From Streptomyces sp. SolWspMP-5a-2 (lineage in GTDB: Bacteria; Actinomycetota; Actinomycetes; Streptomycetales; Streptomycetaceae), in the NCBI RefSeq assembly GCF_900091845.1, contig NZ_FMCI01000217.1, positions 1-49,238 on the forward strand: a stretch of 49,238 bases of DNA, given 5' to 3'. Numbering within the stretch: the first letter of the stretch is position 1; each line of letters starts with the position of its first letter. This document shows, piece after piece, positions 18,877-27,107 of this stretch. The notes under the pieces are model-generated. The model was not told the DNA's origin, made no database searches, and saw only the letters and a list, made by a program, of their open reading frames with translations. The translations under genes were made by a program, and so were the position numbers.

Positions 18877-21063
18877 TCACCACGTCCCCGTCAGGGTGAG
18901 GACGTGGTCTTCTCCGGCGACGAGATCGAGCGGCCTGCCGCCGGCGGAAGTCCTGAGTTCGACGCGGTGGCTGCGGGTGGGGCGGAGCACCGCGGTACAG
19001 CTCTCGGGGGTCCAGGCGAGGTCGAGCCCGGCGCCGAACCGGGTCCGCACGCCCAGCAGTCGTCCCCGGGGGCGGACCGGCGCGGGCAGCAGGACCAGCC
19101 GGTCGGGCGTCGACTGCACCAGCGACTCGACGACCACGGCGGGCAGCGTGTGGGCGGCGTCCGCGTTGTAGACGTCGCGCCCCGGGTAGTGGGCGCTCAT
19201 CAGGGAGTCGTGGAAGAAGTCGCCGCGCAGCACCCGGTCGAGGGCGTGCCCGACCCGGTCGCCGTCGCGCAGCCGGGCGGCGACCAGGGCGTGGTGGAGG
19301 TACCCGTGCGCGGAGTCGTTCTCGGCGCCGCGCAGGGCGAGGGCGCGGTGGGCGGCGGCGGCGAGGGCGGGCGTGTCGTAGGGGGTGATCTCGTCGAGCG
19401 GCCAGACGCCGTAGAGATGGGAGAGGTGGCGGTGGTCGTAGCGGTCGTCCAGGCCCTCGCGGGCCCATTCGGCGAGGGCGCCGTCGGCGTTGACCCGGTG
19501 CGGCGGCAGCCGGTCGGCGAGCGCGCGCCAGCGGTCGGCGTCCGGCCCGGGGTGGTAGTCGGCGGCGGTGCGCAGGGCGTGCCGGGCGGCGGAGAGGTCC
19601 ATGGCCGCGTCGACGGCGCCCCAGCCACCGTCGGCGGGCCGGTTCTCCGGTGAGTAGGAGGGGACCAGGACGAGCCGTCCGGCGGCGTCGGTGCGGGTGA
19701 GGAAGTCCTCGTAGAAGAGGGCCACTCGGGCGAGGGCGGCGGCGGTGCGCGGGTCGCGGGCGCCCCGGGTCTCGTCGTGGTCGACGAGCGGTTTCAGCAG
19801 CCAGTCGGCGCCCGCCGTCCACAGGTGCAGCGGGTACTCGCGGCTGAAGTGGTAGGCGAGTCCGCGGTCGCCGTCGCTGTGCGCGGGCGCCACCGTGCCC
19901 CGGGCGCCGAAGACGGCGCGGGCGTTCTCGGCCCAGTCGCCGGCCTGGCGGTGGACGAGGGACGCGTGGGCCTCGGTCACCTCGGGGAGGTCGGTCGCGG
20001 CGGCCGAGGCGGTCTGCAGGTTGAGGTTGGCGTCGTTGGTGAAGGCGCCGGACCAGGCGGTGTCCCAGTCGCCGGTCCACAGCCCGGTCAGGCGGGGCGG
20101 GTTGACGCCGCTGGCGGAGAGCAGGTGGTAGCGCCCGGCGGCGAACAGCCGCTCCAGCAGGGCGGGGCTTCCGGGCCGGGTGAGCAACTCGGAGCCGGGC
20201 AGAGCGCGTTCGGCGGGGTCGGCGGCCAGGTCGAGGGTGACGCGCCGGTAGGCGGCGGTGTGCCGGGCGGTGTGCCGCTGAAGGAGGCGGGCGTAGGGGT
20301 CGGGGCCGTCCGGCAGCAGGGCGCGCAGGGCCAGGCCGTCCTCCGTGGGGTCGGGTTCGCCGGTGTGCCGCCGCACCCGGGTGAGCAGCAGCACCGAGCG
20401 GGCGCCGGTGACGCGGACGCCGGGCGGGGTCAGCCGGACCCGGCCGCCGTCGGCCGCCACCAGGGTGAGCCCGGTGTAGGCGCGGTCCCCGCCGGGGTAG
20501 CGCACGCGCAGGCTGAGCTGGGCGCCGTCGGCGGTGAGGACGGCGCTGTCGCCGACGGCGAGGCCGGGCGGCGCCCCGGGCAGGCGGTGGTCGAGGGTGA
20601 GGTCGAGGTCGGGCCCCGTGATCCGCTGGACGACGACGTCGTCGGCGCGGGAGACGAAGACCCGGCTGTCGCCGCCGTCGAAGACCGTCGAGGCGACGCC
20701 GGTGGTGAAGTCGACGGAGCGCCGGTAGCGGGCCCGCTCGCCCGGCGGGCGGCGCAGCCGGATCTGGAAGGCGGGGTGGAAGGGCTGCACCCACTGGAGG
20801 GGGCGTCCGTCGGTGAAGGAGTCGGCGGCGTGCCGGTCCCCGGCGAGCAACCGGTCCTGGAGCGCGCGGAGTCGGGCGGCGAGCGCGGGCGGACGGGCGT
20901 GTTCACCGCCGTTGGGGCGGACCAGGGTGTGCTGGGTGACGACGACCCGCTCATCGTCCGGGTCACCGAACGCGAGGGTGCCGTGGTGGCCGTTGCCGCT
21001 CAGGAAGCCGTCCTCCCAGCGGGTGGCCGGGCGCGGTTCCCAGGTGCCGTGGGCGAGGGTCAT
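18877..21063 (-). CDS. GH95 glycosidase, probable alpha-L-fucosidase
   Basis: The 728-residue protein has GH95 architecture: N-terminal beta domain (DGFLSGNGHHGTLAFG) and a helical (alpha/alpha)6 barrel with HRHLSHLYGVWPLDEITP. Candidate catalytic residues are the Asn pair 346/348 (DANLNLQ), Glu473 (SYSPEN) and Asp635 (YNADAAHTL). These align with the Asn-activated inverting mechanism known from AfcA-type 1,2-alpha-L-fucosidases. The segments around these residues differ from the common NLQMNYW and DGNFG forms. No signal peptide is present. ATG at 21061-21063 overlaps the GH42 stop. It would remove the terminal alpha-1,2-fucose of fucosylated xyloglucan; some GH95 members act on alpha-L-galactose instead. 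Confidence 0.8.
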   Translation of the reverse strand: MTLAHGTWEPRPATRWEDGFLSGNGHHGTLAFGDPDDERVVVTQHTLVRPNGGEHARPPALAARLRALQDRLLAGDRHAADSFTDGRPLQWVQPFHPAFQIRLRRPPGERARYRRSVDFTTGVASTVFDGGDSRVFVSRADDVVVQRITGPDLDLTLDHRLPGAPPGLAVGDSAVLTADGAQLSLRVRYPGGDRAYTGLTLVAADGGRVRLTPPGVRVTGARSVLLLTRVRRHTGEPDPTEDGLALRALLPDGPDPYARLLQRHTARHTAAYRRVTLDLAADPAERALPGSELLTRPGSPALLERLFAAGRYHLLSASGVNPPRLTGLWTGDWDTAWSGAFTNDANLNLQTASAAATDLPEVTEAHASLVHRQAGDWAENARAVFGARGTVAPAHSDGDRGLAYHFSREYPLHLWTAGADWLLKPLVDHDETRGARDPRTAAALARVALFYEDFLTRTDAAGRLVLVPSYSPENRPADGGWGAVDAAMDLSAARHALRTAADYHPGPDADRWRALADRLPPHRVNADGALAEWAREGLDDRYDHRHLSHLYGVWPLDEITPYDTPALAAAAHRALALRGAENDSAHGYLHHALVAARLRDGDRVGHALDRVLRGDFFHDSLMSAHYPGRDVYNADAAHTLPAVVVESLVQSTPDRLVLLPAPVRPRGRLLGVRTRFGAGLDLAWTPESCTAVLRPTRSHRVELRTSAGGRPLDLVAGEDHVLTLTGTW

Positions 21064-23039
21064 GGCGCCAGCACCGCCGCCCCGTACCGGCCGAGCACGA
21101 CCGTGCCGGTGTGGACGGTGCCGGTGAGCAGGTCGCGGTGGCTGCCGGGCACCTCGACGGTGACCGTTCCGCGTCCGTGGTGGAGCAGGAAGAGCAGGTC
21201 GCCGCGGCGCACCGCCTCGACGTCGGCGGGCAGCCCGGCGAGGACCGGGCCGGTCCCGGCGTCCCGGGCGATCGAGGCGAGCAGGTCGCGCAGGGCGTCG
21301 GGGGCGGGGAGGGTGGAGAGGTACCAGGCGCGGCCGGTGCGCAGGACGGCGGGCAGGCCGTCGAGGTCGCCGCCCCGGTAGACGGCCTCGGCGACGGCGT
21401 CCGGGGTCTTGTCGATCTCCTCCGACCAGAGGGTGCCGTCGAAGGCGTCGGTGGTGGCGGTCTCGCCGGTCTCCAGGGGCCACCACTCGTGCAGGGTGCG
21501 GATGCCGAACAGGGCGCGCAGCCGGGCGTCCATGCCGCCCTCCCTGATCCGGTCGTCCTGGTCGGCGACGCCGGTGAGGAAGCCGCTGACCAGGGTGCCG
21601 CCGTCGCGGACGTAGCCGACGAGGTTCTCCACGGCGCGGTCGGTGAGGGCGTAGAGCTGCGGGACGACGACCATCCGGTAGGCGCCGAGGTCGTGCTCGG
21701 GGTGGGCGAAGTCGGTGGCGAGGTGGGCCCGCCACAGGGCGCGGTGCCAGGTGGTGAGCAGGTCGGCGTGGTCGACGCGGGTCGAGAGGCGGCCCTCGTG
21801 GGCGCTCGCCCACCAGGCGTGCCAGTCGTGCAGCACGGCGATGTCGGCGCGGCTGTGACGTCCCGTCACCTCGGGCGCGATGCGGGCGAGTTCGGCGCCG
21901 AGGCGGCCGACCTCCCGGAAGGCACGGCCGTGCTCCCCCGCGTGGCCGACCATCCCGGAGTGGAACTTCTCGGCGCCCTGCCGGGACTGGCGCCACTGGA
22001 AGTAGCAGACGGCGTCGGCGCCCCGGGCGACGGCCTGGAGGGACCAGAGCCGGTTGAGGCCGGGCGGCTTGGGGCGGTTGACGGGCCGCCAGTTGACGGC
22101 CGACGCCGCCTGTTCCATGAGCATCCAGGGGCCGCCGGCCTGCGAGCGGGTCATGTCCTGCACCAGGGCGCCGTGCTGGGCGCCGTGGGGGTCGCGCGGG
22201 TCGGGGTAGAGGTCGACGGAGACGACGTCCTCCTCCTCGGCCCAGCGCCAGGCGTCCTGACCGGCCCACAGCGGCATGAAGTTGGTGGTGACCGGGACGC
22301 CGGGGGTGTGACGGCGCACGATGTCGCGCTCGGCGGTGTAACACTCCAGGAGCATGTCGGAGGTGAACCGCTTGAAGTCCAGGACCTGGGTGGGGTTCTT
22401 CAGGTAGTGCGCGTGCCGGGGCGGCAGGACCTCCGCCCAGTCGCCGTAGCCCTGGCTCCAGAAGGCGGTGCCCCAGGCGGAGTTGAGTCCCGCGAGGTCG
22501 CCGTGGCGGGCGCGCAGCCAGTCCCGGAAGCGGGCGGCGGCCTCGTCGCCCCAGTCGGCGGTGCAGTACTCGTTGTTGATGTGCCAGAGGGTGAGGGCGG
22601 GGTGGTGCGCGTAGCGGGCGGCGAGGTCCTCGGTGATGGCCGCGGCGTGACGCCGGTAGACGGCGCTCGAATGGGAGAAGTGCTGCCGTCCGCCCCACCA
22701 CTCGACGCGTCCGTCCGCGTCCCTGGGCAGGGTCTCGGGGTGGAGTCTGCCGAGCCAGGGCGGGGGCGCGGAGGTGGGGGTGGCGAGCACCACGCCGATC
22801 CCGTGCTCGTGCAGGAGGTCCATCAGCCGGTCGAGCCAGCCGAACTCGCGGACGCCGGGCCGGGGTTCGAGGCGGGACCAGGAGAAGACGCCGACGGTGA
22901 CGGAGTTGACCCCGGCGTCCCGCATCAGGCGGACGTCGTCGTGCCAGGTCACCTCGGGCCACTGCTCCGGGTTGTAGTCGCCGCCGAACAGGATGCGGCC
23001 GCGGGTCACGGCGCCGAGGCCGGGGCGCGGGGCGCTCAT
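21060..23039 (-). CDS. GH42 beta-galactosidase
   Basis: The 659-residue GH42 enzyme begins with ILFGGDYNPEQWP. The acid/base is Glu157 (WHINNEY) and the nucleophile Glu309 (WMLMEQAAS). The Trp-rich substrate region and a class-I-glutamine-amidotransferase-like trimerisation domain (from about residue 395, AVLHDWHAWW and YRMVVVPQLYAL) follow in the usual order. A C-terminal beta domain closes the protein. It has no signal peptide. The cluster of zinc cysteines found in some GH42 enzymes is absent. ATG at 23037-23039 overlaps the upstream permease stop. In the locus it would remove beta-1,2-galactose from the xylosyl side chain. Confidence 0.88.
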   Translation of the reverse strand: MSAPRPGLGAVTRGRILFGGDYNPEQWPEVTWHDDVRLMRDAGVNSVTVGVFSWSRLEPRPGVREFGWLDRLMDLLHEHGIGVVLATPTSAPPPWLGRLHPETLPRDADGRVEWWGGRQHFSHSSAVYRRHAAAITEDLAARYAHHPALTLWHINNEYCTADWGDEAAARFRDWLRARHGDLAGLNSAWGTAFWSQGYGDWAEVLPPRHAHYLKNPTQVLDFKRFTSDMLLECYTAERDIVRRHTPGVPVTTNFMPLWAGQDAWRWAEEEDVVSVDLYPDPRDPHGAQHGALVQDMTRSQAGGPWMLMEQAASAVNWRPVNRPKPPGLNRLWSLQAVARGADAVCYFQWRQSRQGAEKFHSGMVGHAGEHGRAFREVGRLGAELARIAPEVTGRHSRADIAVLHDWHAWWASAHEGRLSTRVDHADLLTTWHRALWRAHLATDFAHPEHDLGAYRMVVVPQLYALTDRAVENLVGYVRDGGTLVSGFLTGVADQDDRIREGGMDARLRALFGIRTLHEWWPLETGETATTDAFDGTLWSEEIDKTPDAVAEAVYRGGDLDGLPAVLRTGRAWYLSTLPAPDALRDLLASIARDAGTGPVLAGLPADVEAVRRGDLLFLLHHGRGTVTVEVPGSHRDLLTGTVHTGTVVLGRYGAAVLAP

Positions 23040-23974
23040 CCCTTGACCGCCCCGGTCAGCATGCCCTTCTTGAAGTGGCGCTGGACGAACGGGGAGAGCA
23101 CGGCGACCGGCAGCAGCGCCATCACCATGACCGCCATCTGCACGGCGAGCCCGGACAGCTCCCCCGTCTTGATGGCCTGCCCGAGGCCCACCGGCGCCTC
23201 CTGCTTCTGCACCAGTTGGATCATGACGTTCTGCAACGGCATCATGTCCTGGTCGTTGAGGTACAGGGAGGCGTTGAACCAGGCGCTCCAGTAGCCGACC
23301 GCGTAGAACAGGGTGATCACCGCGAGGACGGCGCGGGAGAGCGGCAGCACGATCTGCCACAGGATGCGGAGGTCCCCGGCGCCGTCGATGCGCGCGCTGT
23401 CGACGAGTTCGGGCGAGATGCCCATGAAGAACCCGCGCAGCACGAGGATGTTGAAGACGCTGATCGCGCTGGGCAGGATCAGCGCGAGATAGCTGTCGGT
23501 CAGTCCGAGGGACTGCACGAGCAGGTAGGTGGGGATCAGGCCCGCGCTGAAGAACATGGTGGCGAGCAGGGTCATCAGCAGCCAGCGGTGGCCGACCGAG
23601 GCGGTGCGCGAGAGCCCGTAGGCGCACAGCACGGAGACGGTCATCGAGAACGCGGTGCCGACCAGCGTGACCAGGACGCTGATGACGGTGGCGCGGGTGA
23701 CCTGGCCGCCGCTGAGGAGTTCGCGGTAGGCGACGAAGGTGATGTCGTGCGGGACCATCACCAGTCCCCCGGCCTCGTCGATGGTCCGGCGCGAGGAGAG
23801 GCTCGTGACGACGACGATCCAGAGCGGGAGGAGGACGCCGAGGCAGGCGAGGGCGAGCACCAGGCCCTTGCCCGCGAGTCCGGCCGCGCGGGGCTCCTCC
23901 TCCCACACCGGCCGGGGCGGCGCGGCCCACCGGGACGCCGCGCGCGCCTGCTGTCGGTCGACGGCGGTGCTCAC
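23036..23974 (-). CDS. Carbohydrate ABC transporter permease, LplC-like
   Basis: The 312-residue CUT1-family inner-membrane permease has about six transmembrane helices. The cytoplasmic EAA loop reads DSARIDGAGDLRILWQIVLP, the contact site for the ATPase. The C-terminus (KKGMLTGAVKG) is the ending typical of LplC-type permeases. GTG at 23972-23974 overlaps the stop of the other permease (GTGA). It forms the channel with the preceding gene product. Confidence 0.92.
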   Translation of the reverse strand: MSTAVDRQQARAASRWAAPPRPVWEEEPRAAGLAGKGLVLALACLGVLLPLWIVVVTSLSSRRTIDEAGGLVMVPHDITFVAYRELLSGGQVTRATVISVLVTLVGTAFSMTVSVLCAYGLSRTASVGHRWLLMTLLATMFFSAGLIPTYLLVQSLGLTDSYLALILPSAISVFNILVLRGFFMGISPELVDSARIDGAGDLRILWQIVLPLSRAVLAVITLFYAVGYWSAWFNASLYLNDQDMMPLQNVMIQLVQKQEAPVGLGQAIKTGELSGLAVQMAVMVMALLPVAVLSPFVQRHFKKGMLTGAVKG

Positions 23975-25005
23975 TTCCTGTACACCCCCTGCTCGCCCAT
24001 CAGATGGGCCACCTTGTTGGCGGCGAGGACCAGCCCCAGGCTGACCACGCCCTTGACCAGACCGGCCGCGGCCGCGTACCCGAAGTCCTGGTTGCGGACG
24101 CCGTTCCACCACACGAAGGTGTCGAGGACCTCGGACGCGCCGGGTCCGACGGCGTCGCGCTGGAGCAGGATCTGCTCGAAGCCGACGGTGAGCGCGTCGC
24201 CGACGCGCAGCACCAGCAGCAGCGCGATGACCGGGCGCAGCGCGGGCAGCGTGACGTGCCACATGCGGCGCCAGCGGCCCGCGCCGTCCATCGCGGCGGC
24301 CTCGTAGAGGTCGGGGCTGACGGAGGCGAGGGCGGCGAGGAAGACGATGATCCCCCACCCGGCGTCCTTCCAGACGCTCTGCGCGGTGACGAGGAGCTTG
24401 AAGGTGTCCGGGTCGGTCATGATGTCGAGCCCGTCGTACCCGTGCAGACGCAGCAGTTGGGAGAGGATGCCCGCGCCGCCGAACAGCTGCTGGAACACGG
24501 CGATGACCAGCACCCAGGAGAAGAAGTGCGGCAGGTAGAGGACGGCCTGCGACAGGGCCCGCACCCGGGGCCTGACGACGCTGTTGATGAGCAGCGCGAG
24601 CAGGATCGGGATCGGGAAGAACAGCACGAGCTGGAGGAAGAACAGCAGCAGGGTGTTGCTCACCGCGTTCCAGAACGCCGAGTCGGCGACGATCCGCTGG
24701 AAGTTCTCGACGCCGACCCAGGGGCTGTGCAGGATCGAGACGACGCCGTTGTCGCTGATGTAGGGGTCGTAGTCCTGGAAGGCGACGATGTTGCCGAGGA
24801 TCGGCACGTAGTTGAAGAGCAGCACCAGCAGCAGCGCCGGGAGGGTCATCAGCAGCAGGACGCGGTCGCGGCGCAGCCGGACGCGCAGGGGCACCCGGCC
24901 GGTGCGGGCGGTGCGCGGGGGGCCGGTGGCGTCGCCGGACGCCGCCGGGGGTCCGTCTGGGGGGTCGGCCTCGGTCCTGTTCCGAGGCACCGTGCTGTGG
25001 GACAC
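23971..25005 (-). CDS. Carbohydrate ABC transporter permease, LplB-like
   Basis: The 344-residue CUT1 permease has an N-terminal hydrophilic extension of about 45 residues before the first membrane helix (VLLLMTLPALLLVLLFNYVP). The EAA loop reads EAAAMDGAGRWRRMWHVTLP. LplB-type features are FQDYDPYISDNG and the C-terminal MGEQGVYRK. GTG at 25003-25005 follows GGCGAGGAGAAC. It is the second gene of the operon, 26 bp after the binding-protein gene. Confidence 0.92.
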   Translation of the reverse strand: MSHSTVPRNRTEADPPDGPPAASGDATGPPRTARTGRVPLRVRLRRDRVLLLMTLPALLLVLLFNYVPILGNIVAFQDYDPYISDNGVVSILHSPWVGVENFQRIVADSAFWNAVSNTLLLFFLQLVLFFPIPILLALLINSVVRPRVRALSQAVLYLPHFFSWVLVIAVFQQLFGGAGILSQLLRLHGYDGLDIMTDPDTFKLLVTAQSVWKDAGWGIIVFLAALASVSPDLYEAAAMDGAGRWRRMWHVTLPALRPVIALLLVLRVGDALTVGFEQILLQRDAVGPGASEVLDTFVWWNGVRNQDFGYAAAAGLVKGVVSLGLVLAANKVAHLMGEQGVYRK

Positions 25006-25031
25006 GGCCGTTCTCCTCGCCTCGGTGCCGG

Positions 25032-26735
25032 TCAGCTCGTGGCCGTGCCGTTGTCGTCGAGCAGCTTGCGGTACCAGTCGCGGAGCTGATCGCCGCCCTT
25101 GCTCCGCCAGTCGGAGACGGCCCGCTGCATGTCGGAGACCTTCTTGCGGCCGCGCACGATGTCGTCCTCCAACTGCTCGAAGTCGTTGGAGAGGTTGGTG
25201 TAGCGGGTCGGCTCGGTGATCTGCTGGCCGTAGAAGGCGGACTTCTCGGTGAAGGCGCCCATCCGCTGCTGCCACTCGACCATGGCCCTGGTGACGTCGG
25301 GGAAGTCCGGGTGGGCGATGGTCGGGGCGGGGCTGGCCACCATCACGAAGGCGTTGAGGACGTCGATGTTGCCCTGCTTGGTCTTGGTGGGCACGCCGTC
25401 CTTGACGGTGTAATGGGTGCCCTCGACGCCGTAGTTGGTGAGCATGTACTCCTTGGTGCCGTACGGCGCGGCGGTGACGTCGGCGACCGCGAGCACGTCC
25501 CTGACCACCGACTCGGGCGCCTTCTTGCTGACGAAGGCGAAGATGTTGGCGGGCTGGGTGGCCCAGATCGTGGGGTCGCCGCCGTCGTGGCCCCAGATGT
25601 CCATGCCCCAGATCCGGTACTGCGGGTTCTGGGCGGCCTGTTCGGCGGTGCGGCTCCACCACTGCGAGATGTCCTGGTTGTAGACGAGGAACTCGCCGGC
25701 CGCGAACTTGGGGCCCGGGTCGGTGGCGCTGCTCTTGCCCAGCATGGCGTCGGGGTGGACGACGCCCGCGGCGAACAGCTTGCGGGTCCACTCCAGGGCT
25801 TCGAGGTAGGCGTCGGTCTCGACGCGGTAGACGAGCTTGCCGTCGACGAGGTTCCAGCCGAGCGGCTTCTCGCTGCCGGAGAGGACGCCGAAGGTGTTGA
25901 AGGCCGTCCACTTCATGTCCTGGCAGGCCCAGCGCTTGGCCCTGGCGTTGGTGATGTCCTTCGCGAGCGCCAGGAACTCGTCGGCGGAGCGCGGTACTTG
26001 GTACCCCTCCTTGTCGAAGATGTCCTTGCGGTAGAGGGGCACGATGTTGGTGACGTACGAGGAGGGCATCGGCAGGCCGCGCAGTCTGCCGCCGAAGATG
26101 CAGCGCCGCCAGGCGTCGGTGGGGATCGCCGCGAGGTTCGGGTACTTCCTGACCTCGTCGCCGGAGAGGTAGGGGCCGAGGTCGGCGAACTTGCCGGTGA
26201 TGGCGCTGGGGATCTTGCCGCCCATGTTCCAGCCGGGGACGACCACGACGTCCGGCACGTCGCTCGACGCGAGGACCGCGCCGAGCTTCTGGTCGTAGGT
26301 ATTGCCGTCCTGGTTCTGCCAGACGACGTCGACGCCGGTCAGCTCGTTCATCGCCCGGTAGTAGGCGTTGTCGTTCTTGGGCGGCGAGCCCCAGAACGGC
26401 GACATGACGGTGACCTTGCCGCCCTTGCCGAGCTTCTCGGGCACCGAGGTCTTCAGGCCCGCGATGTCGAGTTCGGCGGTGAATCCGGCGGCCGAGCCGT
26501 TCTTGGCGGGCAGGTCGGGGGTGACGACGCTGTTGGCCGCGTAGGAGGGCAGCAGCTTCTTGGCGCCCTTGCCCGCCGACGAGCCCCCTCCGGAGCCGCT
26601 GTCCGAGCCGCCGCACGCGGAGAGCAGCGGCAGCCCGCCCGCGACCGCCGCGGTGGCGACCGCGGTGGAGGCGAGGAAGCTGCGGCGGCTCGGCCCTGTG
26701 GAACCACCGGAGCGGGAAGCGGCGTTCGGCGTCAT
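25032..26735 (-). CDS. Tat-exported sugar-binding lipoprotein (LplA-like)
   Basis: The 567-residue extracellular solute-binding protein is the first gene of the operon. The signal peptide has a Tat-type twin arginine (SRRSFLAS, Arg17-Arg18) and a lipobox LLSAC with Cys41. The mature protein shows VTVMSPFWGSPPKNDN and other family-1 features and is about 130 residues longer than ordinary CUT1 binding proteins, as in the LplA group that takes larger glycans. It would bind xyloglucan oligosaccharides at the cell surface. ATG at 26733-26735. An operator and promoter lie about 140-180 bp upstream. Confidence 0.9.
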   Translation of the reverse strand: MTPNAASRSGGSTGPSRRSFLASTAVATAAVAGGLPLLSACGGSDSGSGGGSSAGKGAKKLLPSYAANSVVTPDLPAKNGSAAGFTAELDIAGLKTSVPEKLGKGGKVTVMSPFWGSPPKNDNAYYRAMNELTGVDVVWQNQDGNTYDQKLGAVLASSDVPDVVVVPGWNMGGKIPSAITGKFADLGPYLSGDEVRKYPNLAAIPTDAWRRCIFGGRLRGLPMPSSYVTNIVPLYRKDIFDKEGYQVPRSADEFLALAKDITNARAKRWACQDMKWTAFNTFGVLSGSEKPLGWNLVDGKLVYRVETDAYLEALEWTRKLFAAGVVHPDAMLGKSSATDPGPKFAAGEFLVYNQDISQWWSRTAEQAAQNPQYRIWGMDIWGHDGGDPTIWATQPANIFAFVSKKAPESVVRDVLAVADVTAAPYGTKEYMLTNYGVEGTHYTVKDGVPTKTKQGNIDVLNAFVMVASPAPTIAHPDFPDVTRAMVEWQQRMGAFTEKSAFYGQQITEPTRYTNLSNDFEQLEDDIVRGRKKVSDMQRAVSDWRSKGGDQLRDWYRKLLDDNGTATS

Positions 26736-26876
26736 TGCGTCAACCCTTCATGGCGCACCAGGACACCCGGCGGTGGGGACGTCGGCTGCGGTGTCGTGAG
26801 TGGAACTGCTGAGCCGAAGCGGTCCTCCGACCTCTGGGCCGGGACGCGCACCAGGCGCGGTGGCCACGCAAGGGAG

Positions 26877-26918
26877 TCGAAGCGCTTCGATGTTGCTGCG
26901 AGGTTAAGTGAAGGGCAA
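26877..26918 (-). promoter_or_regulatory. Promoter and operator of the six-gene import/glycosidase operon
   Basis: On the minus strand, TTGCCC (26913-26918) and CAACAT (26890-26895) are spaced by 17 bp. The perfect operator TCGAAGCGCTTCGA (26877-26890) starts at the last base of the -10 box, so bound repressor would cover the transcription start. Confidence 0.7.
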
Positions 26919-27028
26919 GGGGCGCACAAGGGTCGCTCCCAAGATTCCTCCGAGGCGCCGGGGTTGAGTGCGGGTGCATACGCTGCTTGCGATGCCGGGA
27001 AAAGTCGGAGGTGTTGCGGGGGGACGTC

Positions 27029-27071
27029 TTGACACCCGACGGTCCGTCGAATCAGCATCGAAGCGCTTCGA
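27029..27071 (+). promoter_or_regulatory. Promoter and operator of the GH3 gene
   Basis: TTGACA (27029-27034) and CAGCAT (27053-27058) are spaced by 18 bp. The perfect operator TCGAAGCGCTTCGA (27058-27071) again starts at the last base of the -10 box, the same geometry as the promoter on the other strand. Confidence 0.75.
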
Positions 27072-27107
27072 AAGAGTTCCGTCGCTCCATCGCAAGGGGA
27101 CCCTCAC

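Larger units (their letters stand above)
26736..27107. other. Divergent control region between the binding-protein operon and GH3
   Basis: This 372-bp gap contains no convincing gene. It holds two promoters facing outward, each with a TCGAAGCGCTTCGA operator touching its -10 box, 181 bp apart. The roughly 150-bp stretch between the operators shows no further repeat that I can see. Confidence 0.75.

Noticed and set aside
18877..22962. Open frame of over 1,300 codons spanning GH95 and part of GH42 on the minus strand
   Set aside because: Only the 18877-21063 part is the real GH95. The upstream extension is an Arg/Pro/Gly-rich shadow of the GH42 gene in another frame, a normal effect of 73% GC DNA.
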